In this document: positions 27,290 through 36,343 of the stretch, in pieces
How the letters are laid out: each line of letters opens with the position of its first letter
Position numbering within the stretch: position 1 is the first letter of the stretch
Source of the DNA: Bacteroidales bacterium UBA4772
Lineage (GTDB): Bacteria; Bacteroidota; Bacteroidia; Bacteroidales; VadinHA17
Assembly (NCBI GenBank): GCA_002403305.1
Contig: DHHM01000013.1
Span: 245,594-309,593, forward strand
Length of the DNA stretch: 64,000 bases
Reading direction: 5' to 3'
Program-made: the position numbers and the translations under genes
The notes under the pieces: model-generated
Database searches by the model: none
What the model was told of the DNA's origin: nothing
The model's input: only the letters and a program-made list of their open reading frames with translations

Positions 27290-28159
27290 ATGGACCGATC
27301 CCTGATACTTTTTGCTTTCGGTATCACACTGTTTGCCGGAATGGCTACAGGCATAGGCGGACTCATAGCCTTCTTTGCAAAGCGGACCAAGACCACCTTT
27401 CTTGCCTTTTCGCTTGGTTTTTCGGCCGGTGTAATGATATTTATCTCATTCACTGAGATTCTCACCGAGGCGGGGGATATTATGAGGATGAATTATGATG
27501 CCGGGCCTGCTGCCTGGCTGACTTTTACATCATTCATCGTGGGCATAGGGCTATCGGCAGGTATTGACAAGATACTCCCGTCCCAGGGAAACCCCCATGA
27601 GCTGAAGAGAGTGGAGCAGATGCACCCGGAGACGAGAGACTCCGGCAAACCGGAATGCCAGGGAAGGCGACGGCGAATGGGATGGTCAGGCGCCGGGGAC
27701 CAGAAGCTGATGCGGGTAGGGGTCTTTACTGCCATAGCCATCGGGATCCATAACTTTCCTGAAGGGATAGCAACCTTTATGTCTGCAATGTCAGATGTTG
27801 CCGTGGGGGTAAGCATTGCCCTCGCTGTTGCAATCCATAATATCCCGGAGGGAATTGCCGTCTCGGTACCTGTATATTATGCCACCGGCTCAAGGAAAAA
27901 GGCACTTACATGGTCGGTACTGTCAGGCTTCTCCGAACCTGTCGGGGCCGTGGCAGGCTATTTCATCCTTACACTCTTTGACAGCGACATCAGTCTCGGT
28001 TATGTCTTTGCCATGGTGGCAGGCATAATGGTATACATCTCTTTTGATGAACTGCTCCCGGCCGCACATAAGTACGGCAAACACCATGTTGCAATCTATG
28101 GCCTGATAAGCGGAATGATCGTTATCGGACTGAGCCTCATCCTTCTGGGGGCGCACTGA
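27290..28159 (+). CDS. zupT: ZIP-family zinc/metal uptake transporter
   Basis: A 289-residue ZIP protein with about eight membrane helices that imports Zn2+ and related divalent metals. The two metal-site signatures HNFPEGIATF (about residue 159) and HNIPEGIAVS (about 183) are intact, with DELLP near the end. The loop between helices 3 and 4 (about 98-140) is longer than usual and rich in Arg, Lys and Glu. It has its own promoter. A degenerate 48-bp tandem array begins 3 bp after the stop. Confidence 0.92.
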   Translation: MDRSLILFAFGITLFAGMATGIGGLIAFFAKRTKTTFLAFSLGFSAGVMIFISFTEILTEAGDIMRMNYDAGPAAWLTFTSFIVGIGLSAGIDKILPSQGNPHELKRVEQMHPETRDSGKPECQGRRRRMGWSGAGDQKLMRVGVFTAIAIGIHNFPEGIATFMSAMSDVAVGVSIALAVAIHNIPEGIAVSVPVYYATGSRKKALTWSVLSGFSEPVGAVAGYFILTLFDSDISLGYVFAMVAGIMVYISFDELLPAAHKYGKHHVAIYGLISGMIVIGLSLILLGAH

Positions 28160-28161
28160 TA

Positions 28162-28327
28162 TTTCCGCTTGCGGCTGATGATCTGCTTCTGCCCCAAAGT
28201 CGCGTTGACTTTTCCGCTGCTGGCTGATGACCTCCTCCAGCCTGGGATCGCGTTGACTTTTCCGCTCGCGGCTATTGACCTTCTTCTGCCCCGGTCACAT
28301 TGATTCTCACCCCGGCTGATGATGACC
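28162..28327. repeat. 48-bp degenerate tandem repeat downstream of zupT
   Basis: Units at 28162-28210, 28211-28258 and 28259-28306, each opening TTTCCGCT and closing near GCGTTGACT, plus a part unit 28307-28327. The zupT end (CTTCTGG...GCGCACTGATATTTCCGC) resembles the unit end, so the array probably grew from the gene's 3' end. Units abut with no unique spacers. Confidence 0.8.
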
Positions 28328-28328
28328 G

Positions 28329-29587
28329 TCAGTCATCTGCCAGTTTATCCGCCACCGTGGGCCTGAGAATTATCAGCTGCAGCACAAGGGCTATGAGCAC
28401 AGGTATCGCCAAAGCTGCCATGTCTCTTCCAAGATGGCCGGAATCCGTCGACTTGCCCAGCAGGCTGGTTATGAGCGCACCCGCAAATACGCCGGTCATG
28501 TTCATGAGACCATATCCGGCAGCCCTGTGCCGCGGTGAGACAAACTGGCAGAGAATGGGCATGTTGTTGGCATCGAACATGCCGTACCCGATGCCGAAGA
28601 GCACTGCTCCGCCTATGATCCAGAATATCTCACGCCCCAGACCGAAGAAGAGGAGGGAGGGTATCGTCAGTGCCAGCCCGATGGCACTGGTAAATATGCG
28701 ACCGCGCAGATTGACAGCCACCCACCTGTCGGACAGTATGCCTCCCGCTATGACACCCAGGAAAGAGGAGGCAGCAATGGTTATGGTTGCTATCGGACCC
28801 GCTTTGGCCATCTCAATGCCCAGGCTTTCTGAAAAGAGTGTGGGCATCCAGTTCTTCACTGCCCATCCCGGAAAGCTCGGCACAGCAAAATAGAAGAGTA
28901 TCATCCAGAAACTGGTCATTCCCAACAGGAGGGTAAGACTTGAGAATATTGGTGGCTTCTGTGGCTTGGGTGCCACGGCGGAAGGCGACATCCTTTTTCT
29001 CTCCGGATGCTCCCTCAGGGCAATCATCAGTACAGCACTGTAAGCCAGACCTACGATCCCGAACAGGTGAAAGGCACTCTGCCATGACCACGCATCGGCC
29101 ACCGTGGCGCCGAAACCTCCCAGAGCCTGACCCACGTAGAGGCCTGTCATATGGATGCCGACAGCCACGACCGGGTGCTGCCCCGATGATAGTCGGCAAT
29201 AAGTGACAGCCCGGCAGGGATGTAGAGGGCTTCACTGATGCCCATCACTGCCCTCAGGCCGTATAACACCTGGAAATTGCTGGTGTACCCCATGGAAAAG
29301 GTAACCCCTGACCATACAAAGAGGCTGGCAACGATGAGCCATTTGCGGTTGATGCGGTCAGCTATCAGCCCGGCAACAGGACTCATGAACCCGTAGATCC
29401 ACAGGAATACCGCCATCAGCTTCCCGAAATTCTCCGCTTTCTCAAGCTCAAGGATGTCAACCATCATCGAACTCTTCATCGTCGAAAGCATCTGGCGATC
29501 CATGTAGTTAAGCAATGCCACAACCCACAGCAGACCTACTACCAGCCATGCGTAGCCTGAACCTCTCCCGCCGGTATTATGTCTCAT
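28329..29587 (-). pseudogene. MFS sugar/organic-anion permease with a single-base frameshift
   Basis: Two overlapping frames make one 12-helix major facilitator. The N-terminal part (29587 to about 29160) holds the first helices with a NYMDRQMLS motif and the loop-2-like DRINRKW motif. It runs out of frame at YHRGSTRS, and the C-terminal part (about 29170 to 28329) continues at once with AVGIHMTGLYVGQ, exactly where related permeases read TRSxAVGIH. One missing base near 29163-29168 explains this. There is no homopolymer there, so a true mutation is as likely as a sequencing slip. If intact, it would import a sugar acid or related anion. It has a strong promoter and an operator-like site. Confidence 0.8.
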
Positions 29588-29615
29588 ATTGACATGGTAT
29601 TATAATTCACAAATC

Positions 29616-29642
29616 TATTATGTCATACAAAAGTACATAATA
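29616..29642. promoter_or_regulatory. Operator-like inverted repeat over the MFS promoter
   Basis: Perfect 8-bp arms TATTATGT and ACATAATA separated by 11 bp, directly overlapping the -7 box at 29628-29635. The position fits a repressor site for a dimeric regulator. No regulator gene is adjacent. Confidence 0.5.
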
Positions 29643-29656
29643 AATTAAAATACAAA
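29628..29656 (-). promoter_or_regulatory. Bacteroidetes-type promoter for the frameshifted MFS gene
   Basis: Minus-strand TTTG at 29653-29656 and TACTTTTG at 29628-29635 (full -7 match), spaced 17 bp, about 41 bp upstream of the ATG. Confidence 0.5.
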
Positions 29657-29764
29657 CCCCTCATCTGTGAAAAACAGGACCATTTATGAAAATTACCGGC
29701 CATATGGAGGTTCCAAGTGACCTTTAAAGATCAGATCATACAGTCATGAGTCCAGGGTTCACAA

Positions 29765-31018
29765 TTAATGACCAATATTTTCAGCGGACTCCGGCACGTG
29801 CTTATGTCTGAAGAGAAGGGCGAAGAGGATGGCAACAACCAGCGAATATGCGGCAAAGGCCAGCCAGATACCTTTCCAGTCGAAGGCTCCGCTTTCGAGC
29901 ATGAAGTACCTGTCAATCACGATACCGCTTATCCTGCTTCCCAGGAAGGCACCGAACCCGTTTGTCATCATCATGAAGAGCCCCTGTGCACTGGCCCTGA
30001 TCTCCGGCTCACTTTGTGTTTCTACAAAGAGTGATCCTGAAATGTTGAAGAAATCAAAGGCCATACCGTAGATTATGCACGAGAGGATTATCATCCACAG
30101 TCCGCCGGCCGGATCACCGTATGCAAAGAGCCCGAACCTGAGGACCCACGCCACCATACTCATGAGCATCACCTTCTTGATGCCGAACCTCTTCAGGAAG
30201 AAGGGTATGGTAAGGATGAAGAGTGTCTCGGATATCTGTGATACTGACATTATAATGGCGGGGTATCTTACAGCCAGCAGATCCTTGTATGCGGGTATAT
30301 CGGCAAAGTCGTGAAGGAAGGTGTCGCCGTAGGCGTTGGTGAGCTGCAGTGCTGCACCGAGAAGCATGGCAAAGATAAAGAAGAGCGCCATCTTGGTGTC
30401 TTTGAAGAGCTTGAAGGCGTTGAGTCCCAGTTCCTCAACCAGCTTCTTCTTGTGCCCCCGGGCAAGCGGCGGGCATTTGGGCAGTGTGAAAGCATATATA
30501 CCCAGTCCGAGTGAGGCCGCAGCGGCAACGTAAAACTGCATGGGCGATGTCTCAAAGCCCAGGAAGCTGACCACCCACAGTGCCACTATGAAGCCTACGG
30601 TGCCCCACACCCGGATAGGGGGGTAATCCCGTATGATATCCATGCCACTGTTCTTCATAGAGCTGTATGCCACGGTGATGGCCAGGGCAATGGTGGGCAT
30701 GTAGAACATCATGGTGAGCAGCAACACCCAGAAAAAGGTCTTCGGATCATTGATGGTTGGCAACAGGGCGAGAAGCACTGCCCCGGAGATATGAAAGAGG
30801 CCGTAAAGCTTCTCGGCGTTGACCCATCTGTCAGCTATTATTCCCGCTATCGCCGGCATGAAGAGCGAGGCAAGCCCCATCGTTGAGAATATCGCTCCGA
30901 AATCTGTGCCTGACCAGTTCTTTGTCTGAAACCAAAATGCCCCTATGGTGAGCAGCCATGACCCCCAGATGAAAAACTGGAGGAAATTCATTATGATAAG
31001 CCGGTTCTTCAGTCCCAT
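29765..31018 (-). CDS. NupG-type nucleoside:proton symporter (MFS)
   Basis: A 417-residue 12-helix permease of the nucleoside symporter branch of MFS. Recognisable segments are the N-terminal NRLIIMNFLQFFIWGSWLLT helix, IADRWVNAEKLYG after helix 2, and RVWGTVGFI before helix 5. It would bring nucleosides into the cytoplasm. It lies 117 bp downstream of upp on the same strand, which fits a pyrimidine salvage function. A weak -7 box (TATATTCG on the minus strand, about 31050-31057) may give it its own promoter. Confidence 0.88.
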   Translation of the reverse strand: MGLKNRLIIMNFLQFFIWGSWLLTIGAFWFQTKNWSGTDFGAIFSTMGLASLFMPAIAGIIADRWVNAEKLYGLFHISGAVLLALLPTINDPKTFFWVLLLTMMFYMPTIALAITVAYSSMKNSGMDIIRDYPPIRVWGTVGFIVALWVVSFLGFETSPMQFYVAAAASLGLGIYAFTLPKCPPLARGHKKKLVEELGLNAFKLFKDTKMALFFIFAMLLGAALQLTNAYGDTFLHDFADIPAYKDLLAVRYPAIIMSVSQISETLFILTIPFFLKRFGIKKVMLMSMVAWVLRFGLFAYGDPAGGLWMIILSCIIYGMAFDFFNISGSLFVETQSEPEIRASAQGLFMMMTNGFGAFLGSRISGIVIDRYFMLESGAFDWKGIWLAFAAYSLVVAILFALLFRHKHVPESAENIGH

Positions 31019-31135
31019 GCCGTTTGGATATTTAATCAGTTTTGATCTGCGAATATAGCAAGCTCATTCGTTCTGCTGGGTGGGGGTGAGAAAAAGTTGA
31101 TAAAAAGTGACTTTGCCATCCCTGTCATGTAACAG

Positions 31136-31756
31136 TCAGAGGGTACCGAAGAGCCTGTCGCCCGCATCACCCAGTCCCGGCACGATATAACCCTTTTCGT
31201 TCAGATGGCTGTCCAGCGCAGCAAGATATATGTCAACATCCGGATGCTCCTTCTCCACGCGGGCGACACCCTCGGGAGCACCGACTATGCATACCAGCCT
31301 GATGGTCTTTGCACCCCGCTTCCTTATCGCTCCAATTGCCGCACTGGCACTGCCACCAGTGGCAAGCATAGGGTCAAGGATCATCACTATGGCTTCCGAA
31401 AGGTCGGATGGGAACTTTGCAAAATATTCAGTCGGTTCCAGCGTCTCGTGATCGCGGATGAGTCCTATGTGCCCAACCTTGGCTGTCGTTATCATACTGG
31501 TTATGCCGTCAACCATACCCAGTCCCGCCCTCAGTACAGGAACGAGAATTATCTCCCGCGAGAGCTCTGCAGTCTCGCATGATCCGACAGGTGTTTCAAC
31601 GGTTATCTCCCGCAGCGGAATATCGCGTGTTATCTCGTAGGCCATCAATCCCGCGATCTCACTCAGATTCTGCCTGAAATCACGGGTCCCGGTCTCCTTC
31701 CTCCTGATAAGCGCCAGCTTATGGGTGATCAGCGGATGGTTGATGAGCTTGAGCAT
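31136..31756 (-). CDS. upp: Uracil phosphoribosyltransferase
   Basis: A 206-residue salvage enzyme making UMP from uracil and PRPP. The PRPP loop is DPMLATGGSASAAI (about residues 127-140), VPVLRAGLGM is the uracil/PRPP site near 73-82, and the C-terminal uracil-binding YIVPGLGDAGDRLFG closes the protein. Length and motifs are typical. It lies 16 bp after a DUF3078 gene and upstream of a nucleoside permease. Confidence 0.95.
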   Translation of the reverse strand: MLKLINHPLITHKLALIRRKETGTRDFRQNLSEIAGLMAYEITRDIPLREITVETPVGSCETAELSREIILVPVLRAGLGMVDGITSMITTAKVGHIGLIRDHETLEPTEYFAKFPSDLSEAIVMILDPMLATGGSASAAIGAIRKRGAKTIRLVCIVGAPEGVARVEKEHPDVDIYLAALDSHLNEKGYIVPGLGDAGDRLFGTL

Positions 31757-31772
31757 TGCCCTTTTGGAGAGG

Positions 31773-32684
31773 CTATTTGAGAAACTTGTAAGTCAGACCT
31801 ACCCCGATGACCTCCTTGAACTGAGCGCGTTTGCCCATTACAGGCTCTCCCTCAAAACCCTCGTCAACCTTGACAAGAACATCGTCATCGTAAAGCAGGA
31901 TAGTGTTAATCGTGGCCGAGATGAACTCATTGACCTTCAGAATAATCAGGTTCTCCCAGCTTATATCAATGTTCTGCGGGTTATGCAGGTAGTTGCTGAA
32001 GAGGTCGAGCTTGGTCAGGAAGTTGACATTCTTGACTATCTCATCTTTCTTGTATGCAAGATTGGCGTATGCACCCAGCTCCGACCTGAATTTCTTGCCC
32101 GGATCTACCCCAAAGGCACCGATTGACGACAGATAATCGTCGATTACAATGGTGTTCTTTGATGTCACCGGTGACAGAAAAGCTGTGAAGTTTTCATTTG
32201 GCTTATAGTCCATCCCCAGTGAGAAGAGGAGGTAGGCCGGGGAGAGCAGGTCCGATATCTTATTTTCAGTGTCCGGATAGTTATAACCCTTGTCCATCTG
32301 AGTCCTGAAACTCATCAGACCCGAGTAGAACCACTTCTCCGTTGCCTGCCGTCCGTATTTCGACTGCAGATCGATCCTGTCATCGGTCTTGACCCATCCC
32401 AGGTCATTGCCTTTCTGATTCATCTTCCCGTAGCCGATCGTCAGGGCATTATCCCAGGCAGATTTTTCCTTCTTGTAATTGGCCGTCAGGTTGAGCAGCC
32501 CGTTGAGAGCCACAGAGTTCTGTCCTCCTGAGGCCCAGTTTGTAAAGGAGTTCTGGGACATATTCAGGGAGATAACACCTCCGTTGTGCCAGCCGTCAGG
32601 GATCTCTTCTTCCTGTGCCGTTGCAGTGAAATTCATTCCTGTCAGCAGCATGGCGGCTGTCAGTAACAGTAAATTCCTGATCAT
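31773..32684 (-). CDS. DUF3078 exported protein (predicted outer-membrane beta-barrel)
   Basis: A protein of about 303 residues with a signal peptide ending near TATAQEEE. The body opens GWHNGGVISLNMSQNSFTNWASGGQNS, a signature of Bacteroidetes DUF3078 proteins, then alternating aromatic beta strands ending in VGLTYKFLK, a typical outer-membrane strand end. The function is unknown. The start is moved from 32750 to 32684 (MIRNLLLL), which gives a proper signal peptide; a near-match -7 box sits at 32701-32708. Confidence 0.85.
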   Translation of the reverse strand: MIRNLLLLTAAMLLTGMNFTATAQEEEIPDGWHNGGVISLNMSQNSFTNWASGGQNSVALNGLLNLTANYKKEKSAWDNALTIGYGKMNQKGNDLGWVKTDDRIDLQSKYGRQATEKWFYSGLMSFRTQMDKGYNYPDTENKISDLLSPAYLLFSLGMDYKPNENFTAFLSPVTSKNTIVIDDYLSSIGAFGVDPGKKFRSELGAYANLAYKKDEIVKNVNFLTKLDLFSNYLHNPQNIDISWENLIILKVNEFISATINTILLYDDDVLVKVDEGFEGEPVMGKRAQFKEVIGVGLTYKFLK

Positions 32685-32763
32685 TCTTCTAAATTTTCTG
32701 CAATAATATAAAAGTTTCATGAAAGGTAAGAGCGTTCCGTTTGATCTCACCCGGACCGGGATC

Positions 32764-33519
32764 TTATTGACCGTCCAGGCTTCCGAACACCCTCTGAAGC
32801 AACGGAGTGACCCTGGCCGAGACCTCTTTCCTGATCTTTAGCTCTTCATCGGCGATCTTCAGAAAAACACCTTCCAGCGCCTTCCTTGTCAGGAAATCAT
32901 CCAGATCAGTTGTCACTGGATTGAATCCTGCAAACCTGCCGGCAACACTGTTGGCCACCATGTTCCATTTCTCGGTAAGTGTAAGCCATGACTGTTGTGC
33001 GGAGATGCCGGCCACAATCTCCCTCTCCGTAGAGGCTGTAATCTTTGGTTTGTAGAGAGAGTAAAGCTCATTCCACGTGCTGCTTCTCAGATACTCCGTT
33101 GCGGCGTAATCGGCACCGTGGAGTATGTTGTAACCGTCGGCAATGGTCATCCGCGTTACTGCACCCACAAAGACGGGTGCCGCCTCACGGGCTGCATCTT
33201 CCGCTGCCCTGTTGATGCTCAGAATGACATTCTCAATCAGTTGATCCCCGCCGGGTATCCTGCCTATGTTCTCCACTATTATCCCGGCCTCCTCAGGAAG
33301 CGGTATCTTCACCTGCTGATCACCATAGTAACCGTTTTCCGAGGCAAGCCTTTCAGCGGCATTTTTTGCCCCTATCGTGAGCGCCTCCTTCAGCCCCTCA
33401 ATTATGTCACCATCTGTCAGCTCCTTAACGGCTGACACTGTCTGAAGCAGTTGTGTTATCTGAGAACATGCTGCCAAAAGAAAGATTGACAGAATGAGCG
33501 CTGTGATTCTGTGTTTCAT
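32764..33519 (-). CDS. DUF4197 lipoprotein
   Basis: A 251-residue lipoprotein (lipobox LAAC, Cys at 18) with the all-helical DUF4197 body: EGLKEALTIGAKNA near 43-56, the VKIPLPEEA segment near 71, and FLTRKALEGVFLKIADEELKIR near 207-228. The family is common in proteobacteria and Bacteroidetes and has no known function; it should sit in the periplasm or on the inner leaf of the outer membrane. It is 13-22 bp from both neighbours on the same strand. Confidence 0.82.
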   Translation of the reverse strand: MKHRITALILSIFLLAACSQITQLLQTVSAVKELTDGDIIEGLKEALTIGAKNAAERLASENGYYGDQQVKIPLPEEAGIIVENIGRIPGGDQLIENVILSINRAAEDAAREAAPVFVGAVTRMTIADGYNILHGADYAATEYLRSSTWNELYSLYKPKITASTEREIVAGISAQQSWLTLTEKWNMVANSVAGRFAGFNPVTTDLDDFLTRKALEGVFLKIADEELKIRKEVSARVTPLLQRVFGSLDGQ

Positions 33520-33541
33520 GATTGTTTACGGATTTTTAAAG

Positions 33542-33955
33542 TCAGATTGTCTGATAGGGAATAAGTGACGGAGTCTCCTCCTCCTTATTCTGATCCTTGA
33601 TAGAAAGTATTTCGATAACGACATACCTGCTCATACCCCTCCATGGCAGTGGCCTGATATACTCTTTGTACCGGAGCTCGACGAACTTGCCGCTTGCCCT
33701 TTCTAGTACACGCGCCAGGCTGTCATTTACCATGCTGAATTCAAATTCGTTGCTCTGAATTGCTCCCGGAGTCGGGGTCTTGAATCCGGTCTGTATAAGC
33801 TTTCCTTCCCAGGTCTTGAAGATGTATCCCTTTCTGACCAGGTAGTTAAGGTCACCGGCTTTTACACCTTCACCGAATACAAAGAAATGACGCCACCAGA
33901 AAAACAGAGCGGCAGCAATTATAAGCACAACAAGAACTATCCTCAGGGTTTTCTT
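33542..33955 (-). CDS. Membrane-anchored conserved hypothetical protein
   Basis: About 137 residues: one N-terminal helix (about 5-22) followed by a WWRHFFVFGEGVKAG segment and a compact beta-rich domain with a WEGKLIQTGF motif. Bacteroidetes homologues are widespread, and I recall some carrying an unsupported 6-phosphogluconate dehydrogenase label; no Rossmann fold is present. Function unknown. The start at 33955 (MKKTLRIV) follows the signal-anchor pattern better than 34000. Confidence 0.7.
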   Translation of the reverse strand, partial: KKTLRIVLVVLIIAAALFFWWRHFFVFGEGVKAGDLNYLVRKGYIFKTWEGKLIQTGFKTPTPGAIQSNEFEFSMVNDSLARVLERASGKFVELRYKEYIRPLPWRGMSRYVVIEILSIKDQNKEEETPSLIPYQTI

Positions 33956-34000
33956 CATTGTCATCAATTTAAAATGTTTACTGTCAGAAGGCATATCCAA

Positions 34001-34040
34001 ATCTGCCCGTGCAATTGATATTATCTCCTGCCGGGCAGAT
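34001..34040. promoter_or_regulatory. Inverted repeat in the gap upstream of the membrane-anchored gene
   Basis: Perfect 8-bp arms ATCTGCCC (34001-34008) and GGGCAGAT (34033-34040) with a 24-base loop between two minus-strand genes. Could be a terminator stem for the coiled-coil gene or a regulator site; no T-run follows. Confidence 0.3.
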
Positions 34041-34067
34041 CAGATACTTCTTTCACCGACGGTCTGT

Positions 34068-34400
34068 CTACGGATTTTGGTCCTTTTTCTCCTCCTCCTC
34101 GTCGTCACGCAGCTTTTCCTTCACCTCGGCGAAGGTTGCCTTCATGGTGTCCCAGATCGAGTCAGCACCTTCCCTGATTGACTCCCATGCTTCGCCGCTG
34201 GACTCCTTGATATCCTTAAGCTTCGACTTCCCCTCATCCATCTTCACCTCCAACCTGTCAATGTTCTCCTGGTATTTAAGTTTGGTCTCCGCAGTGGCAT
34301 TTTTGGCCCTGGCTCTCAGACGGTCAATATCTGTCCTCCATTCGTCAAGCTGAGATTCGATTTTCTTCTGATAGTTCTCTTTCTGTTCCTGATTTTCCAT
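34068..34400 (-). CDS. Small charged coiled-coil protein
   Basis: A 110-residue, highly charged, all-helical protein with heptad spacing through most of its length and an acidic tail (DDEEEEKKDQNP). It resembles small coiled-coil stress-type proteins found next to membrane-stress genes in many bacteria; there is no signal peptide. The function is unknown. Confidence 0.7.
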   Translation of the reverse strand: MENQEQKENYQKKIESQLDEWRTDIDRLRARAKNATAETKLKYQENIDRLEVKMDEGKSKLKDIKESSGEAWESIREGADSIWDTMKATFAEVKEKLRDDEEEEKKDQNP

Positions 34401-34448
34401 TTCTCTATGATCTATTTAAGTGATTGATTTGTTATTACGATCCTAATT

Positions 34449-35348
34449 TTAATAGAGCTTGACAGTGTTCAGCTTATCGATGTACGACTGCACTACAGCC
34501 TGCTGTGCATCAATCTTAGACTTCAGAACATCCTGCTCATTCTCATTTCTGGGTATCGATCTGTCGGCCTGGTTGATAGCTGATCTTGCCTTGTTGATCT
34601 TATTCTCCGACCTGGATATCTCTTTTTGAAGCTTCTTGCGCCTCTTTTCAAGCTCCTTGACCTGAGATGCCATCGCATCGCGACCGGCACCTATCGGCAT
34701 ATTCATCATCTCATTGTTCTTGTTGATGATCTCGTTTGAGAGCATGCCCAGCTCATTGTGCCTGACCTGAAGCTTCTCCTGCTCATTGTTAATGGTACCC
34801 CTCTTGTTTTTTGCCGTCTTCTGGCTCCGGGCCTTGCTGCTCTGCAGGCTGCTAAGCTCCCTGTTAAGATCTCGCAGGATCTTCTCTTCGGTATCAAGCT
34901 GGCCTTTGATAACTTCAATGTATTGCGATTTAGCAAATTCCTTGAGGAAATTACGGGCAGATGTCAGCTGAATATCACCCGCGGCAGGCTCAACATACTG
35001 GTCTTTTTTGATCTCTATGCATGCCAGCAGACGACTCACCGTATCTTCATTTACAAGACGGCTGTAGATGTTTAACGGAGTAGGAGATATCTCCCTGCCA
35101 TTGGCCCCGAAGATCGTCATCTCGTCATTCTCGGTCTGCACTTTTGATTTCGTACCCGTCTCCTGTAACTTGACCCAGTTCTTCAGGGTATTGTCATAAT
35201 CGGCCTCAGGGATGGTCACATTGAAACCGGGATAGAGCCAGTTGCCAATCTGAACGCTGTCTTCCAGCACTTTTATCGGCTTCTGCGACATCAGGGACGG
35301 CGCCGCAAACATCATCGCAAGGCAGGATATAAAAATGGTCCTTTTCAT
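34449..35348 (-). CDS. Exported long coiled-coil protein, unknown function
   Basis: A 299-residue protein with a signal peptide (cleavage near LMSQKP). Residues 25-130 form a beta-rich N-domain (NWLYPGFNVTIPEADYDNTLKNW). Residues 130-299 are a long coiled coil rich in Glu, Lys, Asn and Gln. The arrangement suggests a periplasmic structural or scaffold protein. I do not recognise a named family. It has its own promoter after the patatin terminator. Confidence 0.65.
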   Translation of the reverse strand: MKRTIFISCLAMMFAAPSLMSQKPIKVLEDSVQIGNWLYPGFNVTIPEADYDNTLKNWVKLQETGTKSKVQTENDEMTIFGANGREISPTPLNIYSRLVNEDTVSRLLACIEIKKDQYVEPAAGDIQLTSARNFLKEFAKSQYIEVIKGQLDTEEKILRDLNRELSSLQSSKARSQKTAKNKRGTINNEQEKLQVRHNELGMLSNEIINKNNEMMNMPIGAGRDAMASQVKELEKRRKKLQKEISRSENKINKARSAINQADRSIPRNENEQDVLKSKIDAQQAVVQSYIDKLNTVKLY

Positions 35349-35373
35349 AACGGATATAATTTAGGTCAACTGA

Positions 35374-35405
35374 TAAAGATAAACAATTTCCGGAAAATCT
35401 ACAAC
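35374..35405 (-). promoter_or_regulatory. Promoter for the exported coiled-coil gene
   Basis: Minus-strand GTTG (35402-35405) and TATCTTTA (35374-35381), spaced 20 bp; one mismatch in each element against TTTG/TAnnTTTG. It lies 25 bp upstream of the ATG and just after the patatin terminator. Confidence 0.5.
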
Positions 35406-35416
35406 TTATCAGCATC

Positions 35417-35460
35417 AAAAAAAACCTGATCACCCCTCTTTCACGGGGTCCCGATCCAGG
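35417..35460 (-). terminator. Intrinsic terminator overlapping the patatin 3' end
   Basis: On the minus strand CCTGGATC...ACCCC pairs with GGGGT-GATCAGG around an 8-base loop, followed at once by eight T residues (35417-35424). The stem includes the last codons and the stop of the patatin gene. Confidence 0.75.
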
Positions 35461-36320
35461 GCCCGGGAGGCCGCTCTCTCACCCTCACCGATGATCTCGC
35501 CCGCCTTGTAAAAATCGTATGTGCCGAATGACTGCCTGGAGATCTCTATCATTATGTCAGTTTCGTAATTCTTCAGGGTGAGTGCCGCTATCTGGTTGAG
35601 CATTATGCTGAGACTGCGGTTGTTGAGATTGAAGAGGCCGATATCATCCTTCCTGTCTTCCGGGATTTGTTTCTCACTCTTTGACTGTATCTCCTTGACC
35701 TTTTTGATGAACTTGCTGTCTTTCTCTTCATCCTTCTTCTCCTCATCCTCCTCCGGCACCCCTTCGTAGGGAATGTCGGCATTGACATTCACGACCACCA
35801 GGAGATCGCCTTTTTCGCGTTGTACCCTGTTAATGGGGATGGGATTTACCAGGCCGCCGTCAACAAAGTAATCGCCGTCTATCTGCCAGGGCTGGAAAAC
35901 CGTGGGGATCGATATGGATGCACGTATCGCATTGAATAGATTCCCCTCCTTAAAAACTTTCTCCTCGCCTTTGATAAAGTTGGTAGCAACGGCACAGTAG
36001 GGGATATGCAGCTCTTCAATTGACCTCTCGGGAACGATCTCCTTCAGCTTCTCCATTATCTTCTTTCCCTTGACAAAGCCCTTGCTGCTCAGGCTGATGT
36101 CTGTAAGCTTCAGTACCTCCATAACATCGAGAGTCCTGACCCACTCCTCAAACTCTTCGAGCTGCCCTGCGGCATAGATTGCACCTACCAGTGCCCCCAT
36201 TGAGGTTCCGGCAACTGAGGTGATATTGTAACCGTGCTGTTTCAGGACCTTTATGGCTCCTATATGAGCGAAACCTCTTGCTCCTCCACTTGAAAGGATC
36301 AGTGCAACATTCTTTCCCAT
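35430..36320 (-). CDS. Patatin-like phospholipase (RssA type)
   Basis: A 296-residue lipid acyl hydrolase with the oxyanion loop SSGGARGFAHIGAIKVL at residues 10-26, the nucleophile serine in GTSMG (about 39-43) and the catalytic Asp in DGGLVNPIP (about 153-161), the full Ser-Asp dyad. A charged linker (about 190-225) separates the catalytic part from a C-terminal helical part. No signal peptide, so it likely acts in the cytoplasm or at the inner membrane. It is the last gene before a strong terminator. Confidence 0.9.
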   Translation of the reverse strand: MGKNVALILSSGGARGFAHIGAIKVLKQHGYNITSVAGTSMGALVGAIYAAGQLEEFEEWVRTLDVMEVLKLTDISLSSKGFVKGKKIMEKLKEIVPERSIEELHIPYCAVATNFIKGEEKVFKEGNLFNAIRASISIPTVFQPWQIDGDYFVDGGLVNPIPINRVQREKGDLLVVVNVNADIPYEGVPEEDEEKKDEEKDSKFIKKVKEIQSKSEKQIPEDRKDDIGLFNLNNRSLSIMLNQIAALTLKNYETDIMIEISRQSFGTYDFYKAGEIIGEGERAASRALDRDPVKEG

Positions 36321-36343
36321 GATGATAGCCTCATTTTCTTAGT

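Noticed and set aside
28162..28327. CRISPR-like array
   Set aside because: Units abut directly with no unique spacers, repeats are strongly diverged, and no cas genes are present.
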